Below are positions 16,215 through 23,666 of a stretch of 64,000 nt of DNA, piece after piece. The stretch's first letter is position 1, and each line of letters opens with the position of its first letter. Under the pieces are notes generated by a model. That model saw only the letters and a list, made by a program, of their open reading frames with translations. It was not told the DNA's origin and made no database searches. The translations under genes were made by a program, and so were the position numbers. The DNA is from Ruminococcus sp. UBA3665 (GTDB taxonomy: Bacteria; Bacillota; Clostridia; Oscillospirales; Ruminococcaceae). The stretch covers positions 18,315 to 82,314 of the forward strand of contig DFJS01000004.1 of assembly GCA_002373165.1 (NCBI GenBank), given 5' to 3'.

Positions 16215-17702
16215 ATGAAGGAAAAAATTCTGTCCCTGTTCCGGACAGCACTGGAAAAATTCAGGAAAATCAGAAAAACAGATTCTGTTCAAAATCAGAA
16301 GAAATTTAAAATTCTGCATAATTCCCTGACAGGCTGTCAGATTTCTGCTTTTGAAAAAAGCATTACCGTACCGAACGGCATACAGAGCATCGGCGGCGCA
16401 GCATTTTACAACTGCCGCAATGTGGAACAGATTATTCTGCCGGACGGCGTAAAAACCATAGGGTCTTCTGCCTTTGCAGGCTGCCGCAGTCTGAAAAGCG
16501 TTGTTCTGCCGGAGAGCGTCTCCTGGATTGGAGAATCTGCTTTTATGGACTGCGAACAGCTGACAGACATCCATCTGCCGGAAAATCTGAAAATCATATC
16601 CAAGCATATGTTCAAAGGCTGCCGCAGCCTGAAAAGCATCCGCATTCCGGAGCACAGCCAGATGAAAGACGGCGCATTTGAAGACTGCACAGGGCTGGAA
16701 ACAGTCAGTATGCCCACCAGCGGAGATATTCCCAGTTTCTTTTTTTATCGCTGCGAAAATCTGAAAAATATTGAAATTCCGTCTGTTTCCGGCCGAATCG
16801 GCACAGAAGCATTCCGGGACTGCAAAAATCTGAAAAATATTGTACTGCCGTCCCGGATTCAGATGATTTCAGAAAACGCTTTCAAAGGCTCCGGCCTGAC
16901 CGGAATTCAGATTCCGGAAAATATGCTTTTTGTCGGTGCCGGAGCATTCAGCGACTGCAAGGCTCTGCAATATGCAGTAATTCCTTCTACAATTCAGTCG
17001 ATGGGAACAGGCGTTTTTTCCAGATGCGAAAAACTGGAGCGCGTGCGCATGGCAGAAGGCATAGAAGAAATTTTTCCGGAAATGTTCTTTGACTGTCAGA
17101 ATCTGAAAGGCATAGAAATTCCTTATGGTGTGAAAAAAATTTCTCAGAAAGCGTTTATGGACTGTATCACTCTGTCCGTTGTCAGAATTCCGAAAACTGT
17201 TATGCAGGTCAGTTATACGGCGTTTGTGATGTGTCATCAGCTCCGGAGCATTCTATGGGGCGGTCTGCACTTCCAGATTGAGACACTGTATGCTACCGGC
17301 CTGTTTTCCGCGCCGTTTGATACTGTCAGCAGTATTGCCAGCGCACTTGCGCCGCTGAACCAGAAATCAGAAGATTATCTGCATGATGAAAAAACTGCCG
17401 CTGTCTACGGTTCTCTGTTCCGGCAGTATCTGACCAACCCGGAAGAGAAAGCCCTGTCGGCATATATTCTGAATCATCTGCATGTAATGCTCTGTTCGCT
17501 GATTGCAGTCAGAAATACCGTCCTGCTTCAGGAGCTTTTAACACAGAATCTGCTGTTTACAAGAGAAAATCTGCCGGAATTGATTCTATATGCCAATCAG
17601 GAACAGGCCTATGAAATTCAGGTGATGCTGGCAGAGCATCAGCACAGGCATTTTGCGCCGGAAAGCATTGCCGAAACGGTCAGGAAAAAATTTGATTTAT
17701 AA
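16215..17702 (+). CDS. cytosolic BspA-like leucine-rich repeat protein (LRR-1)
   Basis: A 495-residue protein. A charged N-terminus without signal peptide is followed by about a dozen LRR_5-type repeats of ~23 residues (pattern I-x-x-x-A-F-x-x-C-x-x-L-x-x-I-x-I-P), from residue ~55 to 380. The repeats typically mediate protein contacts. A helical C-terminal part (~390-495) ends YEIQVMLAEH...IAETVRKKFDL. Closely similar tails end the LRR proteins at 20.1 and 22.8 kb. The start at 16215 has GGCGGTGA just upstream and lies 25 bases after the -10 box. It is followed 15 bases later by a patatin gene. Function unknown. Confidence 0.88.
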   Translation: MKEKILSLFRTALEKFRKIRKTDSVQNQKKFKILHNSLTGCQISAFEKSITVPNGIQSIGGAAFYNCRNVEQIILPDGVKTIGSSAFAGCRSLKSVVLPESVSWIGESAFMDCEQLTDIHLPENLKIISKHMFKGCRSLKSIRIPEHSQMKDGAFEDCTGLETVSMPTSGDIPSFFFYRCENLKNIEIPSVSGRIGTEAFRDCKNLKNIVLPSRIQMISENAFKGSGLTGIQIPENMLFVGAGAFSDCKALQYAVIPSTIQSMGTGVFSRCEKLERVRMAEGIEEIFPEMFFDCQNLKGIEIPYGVKKISQKAFMDCITLSVVRIPKTVMQVSYTAFVMCHQLRSILWGGLHFQIETLYATGLFSAPFDTVSSIASALAPLNQKSEDYLHDEKTAAVYGSLFRQYLTNPEEKALSAYILNHLHVMLCSLIAVRNTVLLQELLTQNLLFTRENLPELILYANQEQAYEIQVMLAEHQHRHFAPESIAETVRKKFDL

Positions 17703-17717
17703 GAAAGGATTTTTAGT

Positions 17718-18641
17718 ATGATGAAAAAAATACAGAAATATTCCGGGATTGATTCCCTCCCGGAAGGCAGGGCTTCCGAACAGATTACAGAAGGCTGTCT
17801 TGTACTGGAAGGCGGCGCATTCCGCGGCGTGTACACCAACGGCGTGCTGGATGCCCTGATGGAAGCCGATCTGAATTTTCGCTGTACTGTCGGCGTATCG
17901 GCCGGTTCCATGAATGCCATAAATTATATTACAGGACAGATTGGCAGAAGTGCCCGGATTAATCTGCGCTACCGGCATGACAGCCGCTATGTCGGCAGAA
18001 AAGCAATCATGAAAAATCAGGGCATTATTGGCTTTGATTTCATCTTTGGCAGGATGCCTTTTATTCCGGATCTGGATAAGAAACGTTTCCGCAATCCGGA
18101 ACGGCAGCTTTATGCCGTAGTGACAAATCTGCATACCGGTCTGCCGGAATATATCGAAAAAAGTTCCGGAGAAGATTTCTTCAAAGTAATTGCCGCTTCT
18201 TCCTCAATGCCGTTTGTCTCCAAGCCGGTCATGATTGGCGGCCATCCCTGTCTGGACGGCGGATGCAGCTGTAAAATTCCCTACGAATGGGCATTGCAGC
18301 AGAAGTTTGAAAAAATAATTGTCGTTCGCACGCGTCCGCGCAGTTACCGGAAAACTGTCAAACCGGAACAAAAATTCACGCCTGAACAGTTTGTCTACCG
18401 CGATTATCCCAGATTCTCCGCCTCTCTGCTGGCAAGCAATGAAAATTATAATCATCTTTGTGAAGATTTATTGAACCTGGAGGCACAGAAAAAAATTTTT
18501 GTCATTGCTCCTTCCCAGAATATCGATATCAGCCGTCTGGAAGGCAATATGGAAAAGCTCGGTGCACTGTATTACCTGGGCTATCATGATACCCGGCAGA
18601 GTCTGGATGCGCTCCGGACATATCTTGACAGAAAGAATTGA
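17718..18641 (+). CDS. patatin-like phospholipase
   Basis: A 307-residue protein predicted to hydrolyse acyl esters with a Ser-Asp dyad. The oxyanion motif GGAFRG is at residues 32-37, the nucleophile Ser61 in GVSAGS, and the catalytic Asp near 180 in LDGG. The C-terminal half carries VRTRPRSYRKT and a NLEAQKK stretch typical of the RssA/YjjU group. There is no signal peptide, so it is cytosolic or peripheral at the membrane. It is co-transcribed with the LRR gene 15 bases upstream. The promoter of cysE overlaps its stop codon. Confidence 0.92.
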   Translation: MMKKIQKYSGIDSLPEGRASEQITEGCLVLEGGAFRGVYTNGVLDALMEADLNFRCTVGVSAGSMNAINYITGQIGRSARINLRYRHDSRYVGRKAIMKNQGIIGFDFIFGRMPFIPDLDKKRFRNPERQLYAVVTNLHTGLPEYIEKSSGEDFFKVIAASSSMPFVSKPVMIGGHPCLDGGCSCKIPYEWALQQKFEKIIVVRTRPRSYRKTVKPEQKFTPEQFVYRDYPRFSASLLASNENYNHLCEDLLNLEAQKKIFVIAPSQNIDISRLEGNMEKLGALYYLGYHDTRQSLDALRTYLDRKN

Positions 18642-18666
18642 CATATTAACAAAAATCTGCTATAAT
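18638..18666 (+). promoter_or_regulatory. sigmaA-type promoter of cysE
   Basis: Perfect TTGACA (18638-18643), a 17-base spacer and perfect TATAAT (18661-18666) with extended TGC. It overlaps the stop codon of the patatin gene. Only 21 bases separate the -10 box and the ATG, so no T-box or riboswitch leader fits. Confidence 0.85.
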
Positions 18667-18687
18667 AACACAGAGGTGATTTTAACT

Positions 18688-19653
18688 ATGATGCAGAACT
18701 TTGAAGAAAGAATTCATCAGACACTGGACAGCATTCTGGATGATTATAAAAACGACAGAACGATTGACAAAATCAAGAATTTCGATCTGCCGGATAATGC
18801 TGTGCTGGAAGAAATTCTGCACAGTCTGAAAAAAATTATTTTTCCGGGATATTTCCGGAGCCATTCGGTCAAAATCTATACTGTCCGCAACCAGACTTCC
18901 ATGCTGCTGGAAGATGTTATTTATAAACTCAGCAAGCAGATCGGCATTGTGCTGAGATACGACCCGCTGTACGAAATTGCACCGGAAATTGAAGTAACTA
19001 AAAAAGCTCAGGAGCTTACATTGAATTTTCTGGAAAAAATCCCCAAAATCAGAGCCTATATCGAAACCGATGTAGAAGCCGCCTTCGAGGGAGATCCTGC
19101 TGCCTATAACAAAACAGAAATTATTTATTCCTATCCGGGATTATATGCTGTTTTTGTCAACCGCATCGCCCACGAACTGCATCTGTTAGGCGTACCCATG
19201 ATTCCACGGATTATGACAGAACATGCCCACAGCAAAACCGGCATTGATATTCATCCGGGCGCATCCATCGGAAAATATTTCTTCATCGATCACGGAACGG
19301 GCATTGTCATCGGCGAAACTACTGTCATTGGCAGTCATGTAAAAATTTATCAGGGAGTCACGCTCGGCGCACTTTCAACCAGAGGCGGCCAGAGCCTGAA
19401 AAATAAAAAACGTCATCCGACAATCGAAGACAATGTGACAGTATATTCCGGCGCATCTATCCTGGGCGGAGAAACAGTCATCGGGAAAGATGCCGTTATC
19501 GGAGGCAATGCATTTATTACAAAATCTGTCCCGGCAGGTGCCCGGGTCAGCATCAAAAATCAGGAACTGCGGTATAAATACGATGAAGCTTCTCATCCTG
19601 TCGTACAGCAGTCTGAATTTGAACAGGATGAGGCATGGTTCTATGTAATCTGA
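18688..19653 (+). CDS. cysE: serine O-acetyltransferase
   Basis: Acetylates serine with acetyl-CoA to give O-acetylserine for cysteine synthesis. It has 321 residues: a long helical N-terminal part (1-180) as in the EpsC/long-SAT group, then a left-handed beta-helix of hexapeptide repeats (IDIHPGASIGKYFFIDHG, GETTVIG, VYSGASILGGETVIG). The catalytic His is in HPGA and HGTG. The start at 18688 has GAGGTGA at good spacing; the much longer open frame upstream runs through the patatin gene and its promoter. Transcribed alone, with a terminator downstream. The O-acetylserine lyase is not in the window. Confidence 0.95.
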   Translation: MMQNFEERIHQTLDSILDDYKNDRTIDKIKNFDLPDNAVLEEILHSLKKIIFPGYFRSHSVKIYTVRNQTSMLLEDVIYKLSKQIGIVLRYDPLYEIAPEIEVTKKAQELTLNFLEKIPKIRAYIETDVEAAFEGDPAAYNKTEIIYSYPGLYAVFVNRIAHELHLLGVPMIPRIMTEHAHSKTGIDIHPGASIGKYFFIDHGTGIVIGETTVIGSHVKIYQGVTLGALSTRGGQSLKNKKRHPTIEDNVTVYSGASILGGETVIGKDAVIGGNAFITKSVPAGARVSIKNQELRYKYDEASHPVVQQSEFEQDEAWFYVI

Positions 19654-19675
19654 CCTGCCGTATTTTTGAAATTCT

Positions 19676-19718
19676 CCCTCTTTTGCCGGACAAAAAACCG
19701 GCAGAAGAGGGATTTTAT
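19676..19718 (+). terminator. Rho-independent terminator of cysE
   Basis: A long stem, CCCTCTT(TT)GCCGG / CCGGCAGAAGAGGG (19676-19711), is followed by ATTTTATT. It lies 23 bases after the cysE stop. Confidence 0.85.
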
Positions 19719-19727
19719 TCAGAATGC

Positions 19728-19768
19728 AAAAAAAACAGCCGTTCCTGAATTACCAGAAACGGCTTGTT
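19728..19768 (-). terminator. Rho-independent terminator of the tRNA operon
   Basis: AGCCGTT / AACGGCT stem (within 19735-19768) with a T run on the minus strand (A's 19728-19735). It lies just past the 3' end of tRNA-Ser. Confidence 0.85.
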
Positions 19769-19772
19769 TCAG

Positions 19773-19861
19773 CGGACAGAGAGGGATTCGAACCCTCGAA
19801 GCAGTATTAGTGCTTACACGATTTCCAGTCGTGCGCCTTAGACCAGCTCAGCCATCTGTCC
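19773..19861 (-). tRNA. tRNA-Ser (GGA)
   Basis: An 89-base class II tRNA with a long variable arm. The acceptor stem GGACAGA / TCTGTCC pairs fully, with G as discriminator. The anticodon loop is CTGGAAA (anticodon GGA), and the T arm carries GGGTTCGAATCCC. CCA is not encoded. Confidence 0.93.
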
Positions 19862-19892
19862 ATGATAAAAAATATAAAATTCAAAAAGAAAA

Positions 19893-19979
19893 TGGTGCGA
19901 GTGACGGGACTTGAACCCACACGTCGTTTCCAACACTAGCACCTCAAGCTAGCCTGTCTGCCAATTCCAGCACACTCGC
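19893..19979 (-). tRNA. tRNA-Leu (GAG)
   Basis: An 87-base class II tRNA including an encoded CCA. The acceptor stem GCGAGTG / CACTCGC pairs fully. The anticodon stem CTAGC / GCTAG carries the loop TTGAGGT (anticodon GAG). The long variable arm and GGGTTCAAGTCCC T arm fit leucine. It is the first gene of the two-tRNA transcript; 31 bases separate it from tRNA-Ser. Confidence 0.93.
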
Positions 19980-20016
19980 ATTTTTCTTTTGCAGTCTTAA
20001 TTTCGACTGCTTTATT

Positions 20017-20045
20017 ATTATAGCATATTTATTCTGATTTGTCAA
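20017..20045 (-). promoter_or_regulatory. sigmaA-type promoter of the tRNA-Leu/tRNA-Ser operon
   Basis: Perfect TTGACA (20040-20045), a 17-base spacer and perfect TATAAT (20017-20022) with extended TGC on the minus strand. An inverted repeat GCAGTC-N8-GACTGC (19991-20010) falls in the tRNA leader. Confidence 0.85.
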
Positions 20046-20104
20046 GCATTTATTTCAGAAAAGAAAAGATAAAAAAAATGTTGATTTTTGTATATTCTGA
20101 CAAA

Positions 20105-21295
20105 TCAGAGCTGAAATTTTTCCTGAATTGTTTTTTCAATTGACTGGTAGCCGATGCGTTCGGCTTTATAATTAGTCAGGAGCAGCTGAATTTCGATTTT
20201 CTGGTTTTCAATTGCACAGCGGATAAAAGAATCGATATTGATTGCTGTGAGGAATTTTTGGGACTGAATCATGCTGCGGATAATTTCGGTTTGTTCTGTG
20301 CGGATCAGCAGGGTAAAGATTTCTGTCATATGCTGACGGATGTGCCTGATCAGTGCTTTATCCTTCGGATTTTTGTACCAGACAGCAGCGGCGGCCAGAT
20401 TTCCGGGGACCGGATCCGGTTCAGTGCGGTACCAGGATTTTTCATAAACTGCCGGCAGGAAATTTCTGTCCCGGACAGCCCAGATCAAATGATTGAGAGG
20501 AACATCTTCCGGAGACAGGCAAAGGCCATGATAATAAATTTTTACTGCTTTGCAGGTATATAATCCATCAATATTTTCTCTCAGCAGCCGGATCGTATCC
20601 GGAAGCAGAACACGGCGCAGGTTTTTGCAGTTATCTACAAAAGCACTGCTAAGGAATTCTATTGCTTCCGGGATTATGATTTCTGTCAGGCTGTGACATC
20701 CGGAAAATACATAGCGGCGGATTATTTTAACCGATTCCGGAATATGAATCTGCCAAAGACTGGAGCAGTTGTACAGCATGAAAGAAGGGAGTTCTGTTAT
20801 TTTTTCCGGCAGGCGGATTTGTTTCAGATTTTCGCAGTTTTTGAAAGCAGATTCTCCGATCTGTGTGATGCTGTCGGAAAGAATAAGGCTCTCCAGCGAC
20901 CGGCAGCCGCTGAAAGCAAGCCCCCAGATTTTCGTAACAGTATCCGGAATCTTAATTTTTTTCAGAACGGCGCAGTCTGCAAACAGACCTGCTCTGATCT
21001 GGGTCAGGCCTTCCGGCAGTGTGATGTCTGTCAGGGAAGTACATCCCTTGAAAGCCAGCCCGCCGATGACTCTGACTGATGCCGGAACAGAAATCTTTTG
21101 CAGACTGGCACAATTCCGGAACGCTTCTGTTCCGATGGAAACAAGATGTTCCGGAAGGATAATTTCTTTCAGGAAGGCAAAGTCCCGGAATGCCCCGTCC
21201 CCGACTGCTGTGACAGTCTCCGGAACTTTGCAGGATGTTTCATACGGCGACCCGGTACAGCGTTCAAGAACGCCATTTCTGATCTGGAATTCCAT
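20105..21295 (-). CDS. cytosolic BspA-like leucine-rich repeat protein (LRR-2)
   Basis: A 396-residue protein beginning MEFQIRNGVLERCTG, with no signal peptide. About ten LRR_5-type repeats of 23 residues follow (AFRDFAFLKEIILPE, AFRNCASLQKISVP, AFKGCTSLTDITLPE). A helical C-terminal region from about residue 300 ends IQLLLTNYKAERIGYQSI...EKFQL. It is the last gene of the VWA/LRR/MoxR/LRR operon, two bases after the MoxR stop. The ribosome site is weak, so translation may depend on coupling. The LRR may serve as binding arm or substrate adaptor for the ATPase; this is inference. Confidence 0.88.
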   Translation of the reverse strand: MEFQIRNGVLERCTGSPYETSCKVPETVTAVGDGAFRDFAFLKEIILPEHLVSIGTEAFRNCASLQKISVPASVRVIGGLAFKGCTSLTDITLPEGLTQIRAGLFADCAVLKKIKIPDTVTKIWGLAFSGCRSLESLILSDSITQIGESAFKNCENLKQIRLPEKITELPSFMLYNCSSLWQIHIPESVKIIRRYVFSGCHSLTEIIIPEAIEFLSSAFVDNCKNLRRVLLPDTIRLLRENIDGLYTCKAVKIYYHGLCLSPEDVPLNHLIWAVRDRNFLPAVYEKSWYRTEPDPVPGNLAAAAVWYKNPKDKALIRHIRQHMTEIFTLLIRTEQTEIIRSMIQSQKFLTAINIDSFIRCAIENQKIEIQLLLTNYKAERIGYQSIEKTIQEKFQL

Positions 21296-21297
21296 AA

Positions 21298-22803
21298 TTA
21301 TTCATCAATATCCAGACTTTTGATTTCACTGAGAATATCAATCTGTCTCTGGTGGAATAATAATTCTTTATCATGAATAAAATACTCTTCTACTCTGTAT
21401 TCACTCAGGAAGCGTGCGCTGTAGGGGTTGACGGTCAGTTCTGTAACAAGAATCATCAGTTCCTGACCGTTGGGGAATACCTCATCGCCAAAGCTGAACA
21501 TATTGGCAGTATAGCCGGAGACAGTTTCGGCAGTTTTCTGGAACTCTTCCACACGGCGGTTGAAATCGCGGCGGATGACTTCAAACGGCTGTTCAGAAAG
21601 CGATTTCTGCACCAGAGCGGCTTCTTTCTGAATCAGTTTCATAATGCGGATTAATCTTGTCTGTTTTTCACGGGACAAGCTCTTGGCATTCATACCGTTA
21701 TCATATTCCTGCTTTACCTGGAGATATAATTCATCCAGTGCAGCAATAGCAGCCGCTTTATCTGTCATGATATGCTTTTTCTCTTTCAGGAGTTTCAGCA
21801 GGTCAGAGAGCACGTCTTCGGATTCCATTGTTTTTCTCATGCCGGACATAACGGCATCGAGGAGCAGTCCCAGCAGTGCATAGCGTTCGTCGAATTTGGC
21901 ACGTTTTGCTCTGGCCTTGATTTCCGGGGAAGCATTGCCTTCCAGAATATCCTGCACCTGATAATCACTGCGGTATTTCAGGTACAGATCGTAATAAACA
22001 GAGAAGTCCTGGGCAATCTGTCTGTTCTGGATATACTGGCTGATGAGTTTGTCATCGACAGGGATTTTATTCAGTTCATACAGCTGAATCATCTGGCTGA
22101 GGTCATCCCAGCCGCGGGCAGTGACGAAGCTTTTTCCGTCCACAGTCGTTTCTACTTTGTAGAAATTGCCTTTTTTGATTTCCAGATAAGACATAACGGA
22201 AGTATGTACGCCGCTGACGTAGGCGAATTCTTTCCAGGCATCGAAATCCGGTTCGATATCCACGCGTTTCAGTCTGTCCCAGGTAGCAATATCAAATTCG
22301 CGGACAGAGTGGTTATATTCCGGAGGATTTCCGGCAGTGACGACAATCCAGCCTGCCGGGACTTCATGCTTGCCAAAGACTTTATACTGCAAAAACTGGA
22401 GCATGACAGGAGTCAGTGTTTCAGAAACGCAGTTGATTTCATCCAGGAATAAAATACCGTTCTGAACGCCGGAAGTTTCCATCATTTCATAAACAGAAGC
22501 GATAATTTCGCTCATTGTATATTCTGATACATCGTATTCTTTTCCCTGAAACGTTTCGCGTTTGATCAGCGGCAGACCAAGGGCGGACTGTCTGGTATGA
22601 TGGGTCATAGAATACGAAAGCAGGCCGATTCCCAGTTCCGAAGCAATCTGTTCCATAATGGCAGTTTTGCCGACTCCGGGAGGGCCCATCAGAAAGACAG
22701 GTCTTTGCTTATGTGGCGGAATGATATATCTGCCGAGTTCATCTTTTGTCAGATAAGCAGTAACAGCATTTTTAATCTGTTCTTTTGCATCTTTGATATT
22801 CAT
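21298..22803 (-). CDS. MoxR-type AAA+ ATPase
   Basis: A 501-residue AAA+ protein of the dynein-related (AAA_5/MoxR) group. Walker A is MGPPGVGKTAIMEQ near residue 40, Walker B is GILFLDEINCVSE, and sensor 1 is IVVTAGNPPEYN. A long helical C-terminal region (~270-500) is specific to this subfamily. MoxR ATPases work with VWA proteins as chaperone-like machines that remodel or activate targets; the VWA partner is two genes upstream. The start at 22803 (MNIKDAKEQ) is preferred to an ATG three codons earlier, whose GGAG is too close. Confidence 0.9.
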   Translation of the reverse strand: MNIKDAKEQIKNAVTAYLTKDELGRYIIPPHKQRPVFLMGPPGVGKTAIMEQIASELGIGLLSYSMTHHTRQSALGLPLIKRETFQGKEYDVSEYTMSEIIASVYEMMETSGVQNGILFLDEINCVSETLTPVMLQFLQYKVFGKHEVPAGWIVVTAGNPPEYNHSVREFDIATWDRLKRVDIEPDFDAWKEFAYVSGVHTSVMSYLEIKKGNFYKVETTVDGKSFVTARGWDDLSQMIQLYELNKIPVDDKLISQYIQNRQIAQDFSVYYDLYLKYRSDYQVQDILEGNASPEIKARAKRAKFDERYALLGLLLDAVMSGMRKTMESEDVLSDLLKLLKEKKHIMTDKAAAIAALDELYLQVKQEYDNGMNAKSLSREKQTRLIRIMKLIQKEAALVQKSLSEQPFEVIRRDFNRRVEEFQKTAETVSGYTANMFSFGDEVFPNGQELMILVTELTVNPYSARFLSEYRVEEYFIHDKELLFHQRQIDILSEIKSLDIDE

Positions 22804-22838
22804 AAAAAACATTCTCTCCTTATTATAATATTATCATA

Positions 22839-23609
22839 TTACAGTTTCAGCTTATTTGCCGGGTTCTGATAGCCGACAACTTTATTTTTATACCCCAGAA
22901 GTATCAGATAGCTTTCATGATACTGATTCTGGATTGCATAATCAATCAGCTTCTGGATATTGGCTTTTGTGACAAAGCCGGTTTTCAGCAGTTCTTCCAG
23001 GCCGTCCACAGCCTGCACATCCATGAAGAATTTTGCAGCTTTGATTACATTCCGCTTTGCATACTTCCGGATACTGTCATTTTCCTGCCCTGTATGCAGA
23101 AGATAATATGCCATTGCGGTTTTATATTTTGCATCTTCTGTTTTGTCGAAAAGCAGTCTTTGCTGTTCGGGATTTCCGGTACAGAGGAACTGTTTCAGCA
23201 GAGCAGTATTATTCTGATTCTGATAAATATCATTCATCCGCACCCGGAACACGCCTCCGGCAAGATGAAACTGCATCAGGCGTTCCGAACCGTAGAAGGC
23301 ATAGACTCCGATTGATTCCAGAGTTTTCGGGAGCATCAGTTCTGCCAGGCGTTCGCAGCTGGAAAAAGCGGCTTCTTCAATCCGGAGCACTGTTTCCGGA
23401 ATGCGGATTTTTTGCAGATTTTTACAGTTTTTGAACGCTCTGTAAGGAATTTCCTGCAAACCGTCCGGCAGTACGGCAGAAACAATCTGCCGACAGCCCA
23501 GAAAACATTCTTTTTCCAGAGCCTGAACTGTTTCCGGAATGATGATTTCAGTCACGCCGGGGTCTTCGGTATACCGGATGAGAGTATTCTTTTCGATTTG
23601 AAACGGCAT
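22839..23609 (-). CDS. short cytosolic BspA-like leucine-rich repeat protein (LRR-3)
   Basis: A 256-residue protein beginning MPFQIEKNTLIRYTEDPG, closely parallel to the start of LRR-2. Only about four or five LRR_5 repeats follow (CFLGCRQIVSAVLPDG, AFKNCKNLQKIRIPE). A helical C-terminal half ends ESYLILLGYKNKVVGYQNPANKLKL, matching the tails of LRR-1 and LRR-2. There is no signal peptide. The start at 23609 has GGGGG 8 bases upstream. It sits between the VWA gene (57 bases upstream) and MoxR. Confidence 0.86.
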   Translation of the reverse strand: MPFQIEKNTLIRYTEDPGVTEIIIPETVQALEKECFLGCRQIVSAVLPDGLQEIPYRAFKNCKNLQKIRIPETVLRIEEAAFSSCERLAELMLPKTLESIGVYAFYGSERLMQFHLAGGVFRVRMNDIYQNQNNTALLKQFLCTGNPEQQRLLFDKTEDAKYKTAMAYYLLHTGQENDSIRKYAKRNVIKAAKFFMDVQAVDGLEELLKTGFVTKANIQKLIDYAIQNQYHESYLILLGYKNKVVGYQNPANKLKL

Positions 23610-23666
23610 TTCCTGTCCCCCTGTCATCATAATTTCAGTTTGTCTCCGGGCGGCCGGAACCGGGCA

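Noticed and set aside
16300..17250. Direct DNA repeats or CRISPR-like array in the LRR genes
   Set aside because: The periodicity is about 69 bases and comes from LRR codons; repeats diverge and are coding. No CRISPR array is seen anywhere in the window.
18499..18687. Long N-terminal extension of cysE
   Set aside because: It overlaps the patatin gene and the cysE promoter; the start at 18688 has GAGGTGA.
19991..20010. GCAGTC-N8-GACTGC inverted repeat as a terminator or operator
   Set aside because: It has no T run and lies in the tRNA leader; it is probably a processing hairpin or chance.
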